Shown in pieces: positions 19,552-27,642 of a stretch of 64,000 nucleotides of DNA. Below the pieces are notes generated by a model. The model did no database searches, was not told the origin of the DNA, and saw nothing but the letters and a program-made list of their open reading frames with translations. Position 1 is the first letter of the stretch; every line of letters starts with the position of its first letter. The DNA lies in assembly GCA_017642895.1 (NCBI GenBank), contig JAEPON010000004.1, positions 62,001 to 126,000 of the forward strand, given 5' to 3'. The position numbers and the translations under genes are program-made. Source of the stretch: Roseitalea sp. Its GTDB lineage: Bacteria > Pseudomonadota > Alphaproteobacteria > Rhizobiales > Rhizobiaceae.

Positions 19552-20399
19552 AGGACGTGCCGCCGATGACCGAACCGAGCCAGACCGAACGACGCGATGC
19601 TGCGATGGCTGCGATCCGCACGCGCACCGATCGCGCCTGTGACACGGCGCTCATCCTGGGCACCGGGCTGGGCGGGCTGGTCGATGCCATCGAAGACCCG
19701 GTTCATGTGCCCTATGATGCAATCGACGGTTTTCCACGATCGACCGCGCCGGGCCATGCCGGGCGGCTGGTGTTCGGGCGCCTGCACGGTACCGATGCCG
19801 CCGTCATGCAGGGGCGTTTCCATCTTTACGAGGGTTGGTCGGCGCGCGATATCGCGCTTGCGGTCTATGTCCTCAAGGGGCTCGGGGCCCGGCGGCTGAT
19901 CGTGACCAATGCGGCGGGCGGGCTCACCCCGGCTTTCGATGCGGGCGATGTCATGCTGGTCGAGGACCACATGAATTTCACCGGCCAAAATCCGCTGACC
20001 GGCCTGAACGACGAGGCGATCGGCCCGCGCTTTCCCGACCTGCTGCATGCCTATGATCCGGGGCTGCGCGCGACGGCACTGGCTGCCGCAGAGCGAGCGG
20101 GCGTGCCGTTGCGCCGCGGCATCTATCTGGGCATTGCCGGGCCGTCGCTCGAGACGGCCGCCGAGCGTCGCCATTTCGCGTCGACCGGCGGCGACGCGAT
20201 CGGCATGTCCACGGTCATGGAGGTCATCGCCGCGGCCCATTGCGGTCTGCCTGTCCTGGCGCTGTCGGCCATCACCAACAAGGCGACAGGAGGCGCCGAC
20301 CAGCAGGTCGATACGATCGAGGACGTGCTCGCCAACGCCGCGATCAGCGGTGCGAAGATCGCGCGCGTTCTTGAACGGCTGTTGCCTGACTTCGCCTGA
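19548..20399 (+). CDS. Purine nucleoside phosphorylase, trimeric type
   Basis: 283-residue PNP/MTAP superfamily protein. GTGLGG opens the phosphate-binding region. NAAGGLTPAFDAGDVMLVEDH, GPSLETAAERR (the Glu that grips 6-oxopurine) and SAITNKATGG (Asn, not the Asp of adenosine-specific MTAP) are visible. This signature predicts 6-oxopurine nucleosides, so MTA would first need deamination by the preceding enzyme, as in the MTA-deaminase/MTI-phosphorylase route known from Pseudomonas aeruginosa. The product would be a 5-modified ribose-1-phosphate, the substrate of MtnA. ATG at 19548 overlaps the deaminase stop; an ATG at 19566 is possible. Confidence 0.85.
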   Translation: MKDVPPMTEPSQTERRDAAMAAIRTRTDRACDTALILGTGLGGLVDAIEDPVHVPYDAIDGFPRSTAPGHAGRLVFGRLHGTDAAVMQGRFHLYEGWSARDIALAVYVLKGLGARRLIVTNAAGGLTPAFDAGDVMLVEDHMNFTGQNPLTGLNDEAIGPRFPDLLHAYDPGLRATALAAAERAGVPLRRGIYLGIAGPSLETAAERRHFASTGGDAIGMSTVMEVIAAAHCGLPVLALSAITNKATGGADQQVDTIEDVLANAAISGAKIARVLERLLPDFA

Positions 20400-20480
20400 A
20401 AAGACCGGTCAAGTCTGCGTTGCCGCCCGTGCCTCGACGCGGGCGATCAAAGCCCGTGTTGAGCGCCCTTCACGCCTCAT

Positions 20481-20526
20481 TCACAAATGACAGGCTTCTT
20501 GACAATTGTATATTGGCGCCTATGGT
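20481..20526 (+). promoter_or_regulatory. Promoter and candidate SorC operator ahead of the RuBisCO-like gene
   Basis: TTGACA at 20499-20504 and TATGGT at 20521-20526 (16-base spacer) form a plausible sigma70 promoter. TGACAATTGTAT at 20500-20511 and TCACAAATGACA at 20481-20492 are degenerate copies of the TGACA-NN-TGTCA motif seen best at 25438-25449. The 220 bases between 20399 and 20620 hold nothing else except the short frame at 20555. Confidence 0.5.
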
Positions 20527-20554
20527 GGTCCAAAAAAGAAGAAGGATTGACCGC

Positions 20555-20623
20555 GTGAAAAATCACGGAGCCATCGGCGAAAAGGTGCGGTTCGCGAACC
20601 CCCAAAAGGCCCAAACCCTGTGA
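20555..20623 (+). CDS. Possible 22-residue leader peptide coupled to the RuBisCO-like gene
   Basis: A GTG at 20555 preceded by AGAAGGATT opens a 22-codon frame whose TGA overlaps the GTG start of the RuBisCO-like protein as GTGA. The arrangement is that of translational coupling. The peptide has no recognisable motif; it could be a leader or chance. The frame stays open upstream to an ATG at 20522. Confidence 0.28.
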   Translation: MKNHGAIGEKVRFANPQKAQTL

Positions 20624-21762
20624 CCGCCGGCGCGCAGGAGCGGTTTCGGGTCTTTTACCGCATCTTCGCCGACAGCGCTGCCCAAGCCATACGCCGCGCT
20701 CATGACATCGCCATTGAACAGACTGTGGAAGTTCCGGCCGATGTGGTGCCCGAAGGGTTCATCGCCGATGAAATCGTCGGCCAGGTCGGCCGGGCCGAAA
20801 TGGGTGAGCGCGGTGTTTTCGATGTGGCGATATCCTATTCGCCCGATAGCGTCGGCTCTGAACTGGGCCAGTTGCTCAATGTCATCTTCGGCAATTCGTC
20901 GATCCAGCTCGGCATCAAGGTGATCGGCTTTGAGCCGGGCGCGACGATTTCCGGGCGCTTTGCCGGGCCGCGCTTTGGCATTGACGGTGTCAGGGCGCGC
21001 GCGAACCGGCCAAAGGGCGGGCTCATCTCGCCGGTCATCAAGCCGCAGGGATCGACGGCGCAACAGTTTGCTGACATCGCCTTTCGCTGCGTTGCCGGCG
21101 GCGCCGACATCATCAAGGACGATCACGGCCTCGCCGACCAGCCGATGGCGCCGTTCAGGGAGCGCACCGAGGCGATCGCCGGTGCGGTCGCGCGCGCCAA
21201 TGCGGAATTCGGCATGTCGGCGCTGCATTTTGCGAACATTACCGGCCGACCGGACCAGCTTGTCGAACGGGCGTTTTTTGCCAAGCAGGCGGGGGCAGGG
21301 GGCGTCCTGCTGATGCCAGGCCTTCTGGGGTTCGAGATCGTGCATCGGCTCGCGACCGACCCGGACTTCGACCTGCCGATCATGACGCATCCGAGCTTCA
21401 CCGGCCCTTTCGTCCTGTCGCCGGACACCGGTTTGACCCATGCCATGATGTACGGCACGTTGCAGCGCCTTGCCGGCTCGGACATTTCCGTCTTTCCCAA
21501 TGTCGGCGGGCGGTTCGGCTTTTCGGCTGAAGAATGCGTCTCGATCGCCGATGCGTGTCGCGATCCCGAAGGCATGGGCAAGTCGATCTTTCCCAGCCCC
21601 GGCGGCGGCATGAGCGTTGACCGGGCCGCGGACATGGTGGCCATGTATGGCGATGATGTCGTCTATCTGATCGGCGGTAGCCTGCTGCGCCATGGCGACA
21701 GGATTGGCGACGCGGTGGCCGCGATGCGCCAGGCCGTGGATGCGGCCGCCCGTGTGGTCTGA
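20620..21762 (+). CDS. RuBisCO-like protein (form IV RLP)
   Basis: 380-residue RLP, shorter than most (about 400-430). The small N-terminal domain spans about 1-125 and the TIM barrel the rest. Against RuBisCO: K141 in IKPQG matches K175, but the K177 position is Gln. K166-D167-D168 in IIKDDHGLADQP matches the carbamate Lys and Asp, but the Glu204 position is His169. H257 in MTHPSF fits His294. The loop-6 Lys334 is absent (VFPNVGGRFGF), while SPGGGMS and IGGS keep phosphate-binding features. Carboxylase activity is therefore not expected; an enolisation, isomerisation or decarboxylation is. The MtnK, MtnA and PNP neighbours suggest 5-methylthio- or 5-deoxy-ribulose phosphate. Decarboxylase or transcarboxylase RLPs of D-apionate catabolism are another precedent. 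GTG start with AAAAGG upstream. Confidence 0.85.
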   Translation: MTAGAQERFRVFYRIFADSAAQAIRRAHDIAIEQTVEVPADVVPEGFIADEIVGQVGRAEMGERGVFDVAISYSPDSVGSELGQLLNVIFGNSSIQLGIKVIGFEPGATISGRFAGPRFGIDGVRARANRPKGGLISPVIKPQGSTAQQFADIAFRCVAGGADIIKDDHGLADQPMAPFRERTEAIAGAVARANAEFGMSALHFANITGRPDQLVERAFFAKQAGAGGVLLMPGLLGFEIVHRLATDPDFDLPIMTHPSFTGPFVLSPDTGLTHAMMYGTLQRLAGSDISVFPNVGGRFGFSAEECVSIADACRDPEGMGKSIFPSPGGGMSVDRAADMVAMYGDDVVYLIGGSLLRHGDRIGDAVAAMRQAVDAAARVV

Positions 21763-21957
21763 GCCCGTCTGCCCGCAAAAACGACGCCCAAGCGCGGCAG
21801 GACACAGGTGAATGGCGGTTTCGCCACCATGTGATGACGGTCTCGTCGCCACGCCCTGCGGGTCGGCCAACCTGTCAGTCCGGGCTTGCCGCGTCGACCG
21901 ATCTTCTCGAGCTTGCGCGGTCGCCCGTGGCCGTGCACGCCAAGGGATGCGACAAAA

Positions 21958-21981
21958 GTCAACATATATTGACAACTGGTT
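21958..21981 (+). promoter_or_regulatory. Palindrome and candidate SorC site ahead of mtnK
   Basis: GTCAA-CATATA-TTGAC (21958-21973) overlaps TGACAACTGGTT (21970-21981), a degenerate form of the TGACA-NN-TGTCA motif. TTGACA at 21969 could serve as a -35 box with TTTACC at 21991. The remaining bases from 21763 to 22032 show no gene. Confidence 0.45.
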
Positions 21982-22032
21982 GAATTGCCTTTTACCGTCC
22001 AATTGCGCAAACCCGTGGGGCAGCAAGGGAGG

Positions 22033-23307
22033 ATGGCGTTGAGCGAAGACTATCAGGCCTTGTCGCCGGAAACGTTGGGCGAGCGGCTTGGCGGGGTCGA
22101 GGCGCTGGCGTCGCGCATCGGCCCCGACGCATCCGCATGGTCGGTGCGCGAGGTCGGCGACGGCAATCTCAACCTGGTGTTCATTGTCGAGGGCTCCAAG
22201 GGCGCGGCGATCGTCAAGCAGGCGCTGCCCTATGTACGCCTTGTCGGCGAAAGCTGGCCGCTGCCGCTGACCCGCGCGTTTTTTGAATATCATGCGCTGA
22301 CCCGCCAGGCCGCGCGCGATCCGGGCCGGGTGCCCGAGATCTATCATTATGACGAGGCGCAAGCGCTGATCGTCATGGAGTATCTGTCGCCGCACATCAT
22401 CCTGCGCCAGCAGATGATGGCCGGCCGGCGCGTCGAGGGTCTGGGGCGGACGCTGGGCGAATTCTGCGCGCGCACCGCGTTTCGCGGGTCGGACCTTTCC
22501 ATGCAGGCGCCGGACAAGAAAGCCGATGTCGCGCTTTTTGCCGGTAATGTCGAACTGTGCGACATCACCGAGAACCTCGTCTTCACCGATCCCTATTTCG
22601 ACGCGGAGATGAACCGGTACACGACGCCGCAGCTCGATGGCGTGGTTGCCGAGTTGCGGCGCGACGAACAGCTCAAGATCGTCGCGCAGCATTTCAAGCG
22701 TGCCTTCACGGCGCGCGCCGAGACCATGTGCCACGGCGATCTGCATACGGGCTCGATCATGGTCACCGGTGATCAGGCGCGCATCATCGACCCCGAGTTC
22801 GCCTTTTACGGACCGATGGGCTTCGACATCGGCATGCTGATGGGCAACTATCTGATGGCGAGCATCGCCATGCCGGCACACATTGCCAACGATGCGGATT
22901 GCGCCGCTTACCAGGACTGGCTGCTCGATGTGGTCGGCGAGACGTGGGAAACATTCGCCGACGAGTTTTCGCGGCTCTGGCACAGTGAGCGCACCGGCAT
23001 TCTCTATGCCCGGACGCTTTATGAGGACCAGGGCGATCAATTAGCCTCGGAGGCGGCGCTGCGCGAAGTGCTGGGCGAAATCTACCGCGATGCGCTGGGC
23101 TTTGCGGGCATCGAGATGCACCGGCGCATTCTGGGGCTGGCGCACATCGCCGAATTCGACTCGATCGAGGATGCGGACGCGCGCGCGCCGCTGGAAGAAA
23201 GGGCGCTGCGGCTCGGCCGGACGCTGGTGCTCAGCCGCGCCGGGTTTGCCGGTATCGATCAGGTGATTGCGGCCACGCGCGCGACCACAAGAGGAGACAC
23301 ATCATGA
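22033..23307 (+). CDS. mtnK: S-methyl-5-thioribose kinase (or 5-deoxyribose kinase)
   Basis: 424-residue APH-fold sugar kinase phosphorylating the C1 hydroxyl of a 5-modified ribose. The MtnK signatures are clear: [12 protein letters not shown] at 41-52, catalytic [11 protein letters not shown] at 233-243 and metal-binding DPEF at 253-256. The length is normal for MtnK. The ATG lies directly against GGGAGG, so the in-frame TTG at 22039, with ideal spacing, may be the real start. It overlaps mtnA by ATGA. DrdK-type kinases acting on 5-deoxyribose belong to the same family. Confidence 0.9.
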   Translation: MALSEDYQALSPETLGERLGGVEALASRIGPDASAWSVREVGDGNLNLVFIVEGSKGAAIVKQALPYVRLVGESWPLPLTRAFFEYHALTRQAARDPGRVPEIYHYDEAQALIVMEYLSPHIILRQQMMAGRRVEGLGRTLGEFCARTAFRGSDLSMQAPDKKADVALFAGNVELCDITENLVFTDPYFDAEMNRYTTPQLDGVVAELRRDEQLKIVAQHFKRAFTARAETMCHGDLHTGSIMVTGDQARIIDPEFAFYGPMGFDIGMLMGNYLMASIAMPAHIANDADCAAYQDWLLDVVGETWETFADEFSRLWHSERTGILYARTLYEDQGDQLASEAALREVLGEIYRDALGFAGIEMHRRILGLAHIAEFDSIEDADARAPLEERALRLGRTLVLSRAGFAGIDQVIAATRATTRGDTS

Positions 23308-24401
23308 ACGTCGGTGGCCGGCATTACCGCTCGATCTGGCGCGAGGACGAAACCGGCAAGGTGATGATCATCGACCAGCGCTGGCTTCCGCATGAATTCA
23401 GGATCGTCAGCCTGGAGACGCTCGACGATTTCGCCGTTGCGATCCGCGACATGTGGGTGCGCGGTGCGCCGCTGATCGGTGCGACGGCGGCTTATGGCAT
23501 TGCGGTCGAGATGGCGCGCGATCCGTCCGATGCGGCGCTCGATGAGGCTTGGGACGTGTTGCACGAGACACGGCCGACGGCGATCAATCTGCGCTGGGCG
23601 CTCGACGACATGCGCTCGCTCCTGCGCAACACGCCGGTTGAACGGCGCGCCGACGAGGCGATGCGGCGGGCGGCGGAAATCTGCGATATGGATGTCGAGG
23701 CAAACCGGCAGATCGGTCTGCACGGGCTTGAAATCCTGCGCGAGATCGCGCGCACCAAAGCGCCGGGCGAGCCGGTCAATGTGCTGACCCATTGCAATGC
23801 CGGCTGGATCGCAACCGTCGACTGGGGTACGGCGACGTCGCCGATCTACCATGCCGTCGAAGACGGGCTGGGCGTGCATGTCTGGGTCGATGAGACGCGG
23901 CCGCGCAATCAGGGCGCGCAACTGACCGCCTGGGAGCTGAACAGCCACGGGATCGACCATCATCTGGTGGTCGACAATGCCGGCGGCCATCTGATGCAGC
24001 ATGGCGATGTGGATGTCGTCATTGTCGGCACCGACCGGACGACGGCATCGGGCGATGTCTGCAACAAGATCGGCACATACCTCAAGGCGCTCGCCGCGCG
24101 CGACAATGACATTCCCTTCTATGTCGCGCTTCCCTCGAGCACGATCGATTGGACGGTTCATGATGGGTTGGCAGAAATTCCGATCGAGGAACGCGACGAA
24201 ACCGAGGTGACGAGAGTGTTCGGCAAGCTTGATGACGGTTCGACCGCCACGGTTCAGGTATCGCCCGATGGTACGCCCGGTGCCAACCCGGCGTTCGATG
24301 TGACGCCGGCGCGCCTGATCACCGGCCTGATCACCGAGCGCGGCGTTGCCGAGCCGAGCCGCGAGGGCCTGTTGGCGCTGTTTCCCGAGCGCCGGGACTG
24401 A
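23304..24401 (+). CDS. mtnA: 5-methylthioribose-1-phosphate (or 5-deoxyribose-1-phosphate) isomerase
   Basis: 365-residue aldose-ketose isomerase of the MtnA/eIF2B-like family, converting the ribose-1-phosphate analogue to the ribulose-1-phosphate. The catalytic Cys164 lies in [10 protein letters not shown] and Asp244 in [18 protein letters not shown]. The latter differs from the commoner GADRIAANGD form, which may reflect a different 5-substituent. [13 protein letters not shown] near 53-65 is the usual N-terminal motif. Encoded with mtnK; convergent with the sorC gene. Confidence 0.93.
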   Translation: MNVGGRHYRSIWREDETGKVMIIDQRWLPHEFRIVSLETLDDFAVAIRDMWVRGAPLIGATAAYGIAVEMARDPSDAALDEAWDVLHETRPTAINLRWALDDMRSLLRNTPVERRADEAMRRAAEICDMDVEANRQIGLHGLEILREIARTKAPGEPVNVLTHCNAGWIATVDWGTATSPIYHAVEDGLGVHVWVDETRPRNQGAQLTAWELNSHGIDHHLVVDNAGGHLMQHGDVDVVIVGTDRTTASGDVCNKIGTYLKALAARDNDIPFYVALPSSTIDWTVHDGLAEIPIEERDETEVTRVFGKLDDGSTATVQVSPDGTPGANPAFDVTPARLITGLITERGVAEPSREGLLALFPERRD

Positions 24402-24425
24402 CAACGCCCAGCGGCGTGTCGTCAG
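24398..24425. terminator. Hairpin between convergent mtnA and sorC
   Basis: Stem core ACGCC-CAGC-GGCGT, extended imperfectly by CTGACA and GTCAG. It covers both stop codons. No T tract. Confidence 0.38.
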
Positions 24426-25396
24426 GGTCTGGTGTCCAGAAGCCGCCGGGCCGACGACTGGCTCGTCACAAGGTGCGTGGCATAGCCGCCGCGCAGGGCG
24501 GCCAGCATGGCATTGGCCTTGTCACGGCCAACCGAGACCAGCACGCCCATGGTCTTGCCGCGCAGCGCGGTCTGATCGATGCCGATCATGCGCTCGTCGA
24601 GCGGGCCGCGCACCGGGTCGCCATGTGTGTCGATGAAGCGCCCGCACACGACGCCGGCCGCACCTTGCGCCACATACCAGTCCAGATCGTCGTGGCTGGC
24701 CAGCCCCGATGTGACGATATGGCTGTCATGATTGCACGAGCCGACCGCGAACAGCGCCTTGTTGCAGTGTTCGATCGCCTCAAGCTGGGCGGCGATGATT
24801 GCCTCCTTGCGCAGGGTCGCTGCAATTTCCGACGTGCTGAGGACCGCGGGCGCATGCAGATTGACGCAATTGGCGCCGAGCTTGCGCGCGACATTGGCCG
24901 AGCAGATTTCCGCGGAAAAGCCGTAAGGCGTCGCCATCGAGCCGACGAGCTGGATGACTTCGAGGTCGGCGATGGAGACCGGTTCGATATGTTCGGCCAT
25001 GTCGTGGATGGTCTTGCCCCACGCGACGCCGAGCCGGTCCTGCGCTTCCAGAAGCGATGGCAGCCAGTTGGCCGCGCCGCGCGCGACCCGCTCGAACTGT
25101 TCGCGTTCCGAACCTCCGCCATCGGGCAGCACATAGGCTGCCCTGAGGTCGAACCTGGCGCACAGTTCGCCAGCAAGCCGATGATTGGTAAAAGGTTCGC
25201 TTGCAAGGGTGATGTTGATGAAGCCGCGCTCGCGGGCTTCCTGCAAATAGTTGACGACGGTGGCGCGCGACACGTCGAGCCGGTTGGCGATCTCGTTCTG
25301 GTTGAGCCCGTCATGGTAGTAGAGCCAGGCGGCCTCCACCACGATGTCCTCGCCGCTGATCTGTCCGGCCGAGCGCCGCACCGAGGTCGATGGCAT
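24422..25396 (-). CDS. SorC/DeoR-family sugar-responsive transcriptional regulator
   Basis: 324-residue regulator. An N-terminal HTH (WLYYHDGLNQNEIANRLDVSRATVVNYLQEA, about 25-55) is followed by a SorC/LsrR effector domain that resembles sugar-phosphate isomerases (LGVAWGKTIHDMAEHI; QLVGSMATPYGFSAE; GVVCGRFIDTHGDPV). Effectors of this family are phosphorylated sugars, so a pathway intermediate such as a ribulose-1-phosphate analogue is a good candidate. Divergent from the aldolase/SDR gene. Related operator-like motifs lie here and before the RLP and mtnK genes. Confidence 0.87.
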   Translation of the reverse strand: MPSTSVRRSAGQISGEDIVVEAAWLYYHDGLNQNEIANRLDVSRATVVNYLQEARERGFINITLASEPFTNHRLAGELCARFDLRAAYVLPDGGGSEREQFERVARGAANWLPSLLEAQDRLGVAWGKTIHDMAEHIEPVSIADLEVIQLVGSMATPYGFSAEICSANVARKLGANCVNLHAPAVLSTSEIAATLRKEAIIAAQLEAIEHCNKALFAVGSCNHDSHIVTSGLASHDDLDWYVAQGAAGVVCGRFIDTHGDPVRGPLDERMIGIDQTALRGKTMGVLVSVGRDKANAMLAALRGGYATHLVTSQSSARRLLDTRP

Positions 25397-25401
25397 GTTC
25401 G

Positions 25402-25449
25402 TGACATTCCCGATTTTAGCTATTTGACATTAGGTTCTGACATTTGTCA
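25402..25449. promoter_or_regulatory. Repeated TGACATT motifs in the sorC-aldolase intergenic region
   Basis: TGACATT occurs at 25402, 25425 and 25438; the last copy is a full inverted repeat TGACA-TT-TGTCA (25438-25449) followed by AAAA. The region separates the divergent sorC and aldolase/SDR genes, so it is the natural place for SorC binding. Spacings are 23 and 13 bases. Confidence 0.6.
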
Positions 25450-25485
25450 AAACGGTGGTCAGCACCGCACTTGGGAGACGAACAG

Positions 25486-27558
25486 ATGCGCGACAATCGC
25501 TGGAACGAGGACGATGCCGAGCGGTTTGCGGCAGCCGAGGGTGAAACGGCGGCCGACCGGGCGCTCGGGCACCGCGTCTACACGTCGCGCCTGATTGGTT
25601 CGGATCCCGATCTGGTCATGCATGGCGGCGGCAACACCTCGGTCAAGGCAACGCGCCCGACCTTGCAGGGCGAGGACAAGCGCGTGCTGCACATCAAGGG
25701 CAGCGGCTGGGACCTCGATACGATCGAGGGCCCCGGCCTTCCGGGCGTCTGGCTCGACCCGCTTCTGGCGCTGCGCACGCTTGACGCGCTCTCGGACGAA
25801 CAGATGGTCGATGCGCAGCGCGCCGCCCTCTTGCAGTCGTCCTCGCCCAATCCGTCCGTCGAAACGCTGCTGCATGCGTTTTTGCCGCACACCTTTGTCG
25901 ACCATACGCACGCGACCGCGTTTCTGGCGCTGGCCAACTTGCCGCAGGCGACCGAAGTCATCGCCGGGATTTTCGGCGGCAGGCTGGCTGTCGTTCCTTA
26001 CATCATGCCGGGTTTCGCGCTGGCCAAGAAGGCGGCGGAGGTGTTCGAGGCAGATCCGGACGTTGAAGGCCTGATATTGCTCAATCACGGGCACTTCACC
26101 TTCGGGGAGACGGCGAAGGAAAGCTATGACCGGGTGATCGACCACACCAACCGCGTCGAGCAATGGCTGGCCGACAAGGCGGGCGGGCGGACGTTTGAAA
26201 CGACGGTGCATCGCGTGCGCGTGCCGGAGGACGCGGTGCTCGCCGCCGACGTGTTGCCGGTGTTGCGGGGCATGCTCGGTGCCATGCGATCCGATCATCA
26301 CGGCACGGACATGCCGATGCCCGTCTTCGATGTACGGGGCGGCCCGGCGATCGAGACGTTCCTGAAACGCGACGATCTTGACGACCTGTCGCGGCGCGGG
26401 GTCGGCTCGCCCGACCATGTGATCCGCACAAAGGCGTTTCCGCTGCATCTGTCGCGCGCGACGATCGATGGCGGCACCGAGGCGACAAGGGCGGCGGTCG
26501 ATGCATGGGCGGACGCCTACCGCGCCTATTTTGCGAGCAACAATGAACGCGTTGGCGGCATCAAGACCATGCTGGAGCGAATTCCGGGCCTGGCCTGGAT
26601 CGAGGGCGTCGGGCTGATCGGCATCGGCAAGGACAGCGCTTCGGCCGCCGCTGCCGCCGACATTGGCGAGCAGACCATCGAGGTAATGGCGCTTGGCGAA
26701 GCGGCCGGCAGTTTCCGGCCGATCGGCGAGGCCGACACGTTCGACATGGAGCACTGGTCGCTCGAACAGGCCAAGCTCGCCAAATCCAGGCCGAAGGCCT
26801 TTGCCGGCAGGGTCGTCCTGGTCACCGGGGGCGGCGGGGCCATCGGGCTCGCCACGGCGAAGGCCTTCGCCGCGCTTGGCGCCAGCGTTGCCGTCGCCGA
26901 TCTGTCGACCGATGCGCTGGACAAGGCGCAAACCGCGCTTGGCGGCTCCGCGCTGACCATCGAAGCCGACATTACTGCGCCCGGCGCCGGCGCTGCTGCC
27001 GTGGAGGCGGTGTGCGCCCGGTTCGGCGGCATCGACATTGTCGTCTCGAACGCGGGGGCGGCCATGCAGGGCCTGCTTGTCGACCTTGATGACGATACGC
27101 TGCGCACCAGTTTCGAACTCAACTTCTTTTCGCATCTGGCCCTGGCGAAGGCGGCCGTCGCGACGATACGCGCGCAGGGGCGGGGCGGGCAATTGCTGTT
27201 CAATGTCTCAAAGCAGGCGGTCAATCCGGGCAAGGGGTTCGGCGCCTACGGCCTGCCGAAGGCGGCGACCTTCTTCCTCGTTCGGCAATTGGCGCTGGAG
27301 CTGGGCGGCGAAGGCATCCGCGTCAACGGCGTCAATGCCGATCGCATCCGCTCGGGCCTTCTGACCGACGCATTCATCGAAAAGCGGGCCGAGGCGCGGG
27401 GCGTCAGCACGGCCGATTATATGGCCGGCAATCTGCTGCAGGCCGAGGTCGAGGCGAGCCATGTGGCCGACGCGTTCGTCGCGCTGGCCCAGGCCGAACG
27501 GACAACGGCGCATGTGATGACCGTGGATGGCGGCAACATCGAAGCGGCGTTGCGCTAG
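25486..27558 (+). CDS. Bifunctional class II aldolase / short-chain dehydrogenase fusion
   Basis: 690 residues in two parts. The aldolase part (about 1-425) has phosphate-binding MHGGGNTSVK at 45-54 and KGSGWDL at 71-77, Glu126, zinc ligands H140 and H142 (FVDHTHATAF) and H201 (LLNHGHF). The SDR part (about 438-690) has the TGGGGAIG nucleotide loop at 447-454, NAG at 522-524, Ser575, Tyr588 and Lys592 (YGLPK). The fusion is known from RhaD-type rhamnulose-1-phosphate aldolase/alcohol or lactaldehyde dehydrogenases. Next to mtnK and mtnA it could split 5-methylthio- or 5-deoxy-ribulose-1-phosphate to DHAP and an aldehyde, then oxidise or reduce the aldehyde. ATG at 25486 follows GGGAGACG. Confidence 0.88.
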   Translation: MRDNRWNEDDAERFAAAEGETAADRALGHRVYTSRLIGSDPDLVMHGGGNTSVKATRPTLQGEDKRVLHIKGSGWDLDTIEGPGLPGVWLDPLLALRTLDALSDEQMVDAQRAALLQSSSPNPSVETLLHAFLPHTFVDHTHATAFLALANLPQATEVIAGIFGGRLAVVPYIMPGFALAKKAAEVFEADPDVEGLILLNHGHFTFGETAKESYDRVIDHTNRVEQWLADKAGGRTFETTVHRVRVPEDAVLAADVLPVLRGMLGAMRSDHHGTDMPMPVFDVRGGPAIETFLKRDDLDDLSRRGVGSPDHVIRTKAFPLHLSRATIDGGTEATRAAVDAWADAYRAYFASNNERVGGIKTMLERIPGLAWIEGVGLIGIGKDSASAAAAADIGEQTIEVMALGEAAGSFRPIGEADTFDMEHWSLEQAKLAKSRPKAFAGRVVLVTGGGGAIGLATAKAFAALGASVAVADLSTDALDKAQTALGGSALTIEADITAPGAGAAAVEAVCARFGGIDIVVSNAGAAMQGLLVDLDDDTLRTSFELNFFSHLALAKAAVATIRAQGRGGQLLFNVSKQAVNPGKGFGAYGLPKAATFFLVRQLALELGGEGIRVNGVNADRIRSGLLTDAFIEKRAEARGVSTADYMAGNLLQAEVEASHVADAFVALAQAERTTAHVMTVDGGNIEAALR

Positions 27559-27642
27559 GGGCGTCGGACGCATCGCCGCCCGGGCTTGCGGCCTCCGGCG
27601 TTCATGTGTAGCCGTTGCGTTTCGCCAAGCAGGGGACGTTCA

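Noticed and set aside
20620..21762. Functional RuBisCO large subunit for CO2 fixation
   Set aside because: The loop-6 Lys and other catalytic residues are missing, and no small subunit or phosphoribulokinase gene is present.
21763..22032. SAM- or MTA-related riboswitch ahead of mtnK
   Set aside because: No conserved riboswitch core was visible; the region is better explained by a protein operator. A covariance search would be decisive.
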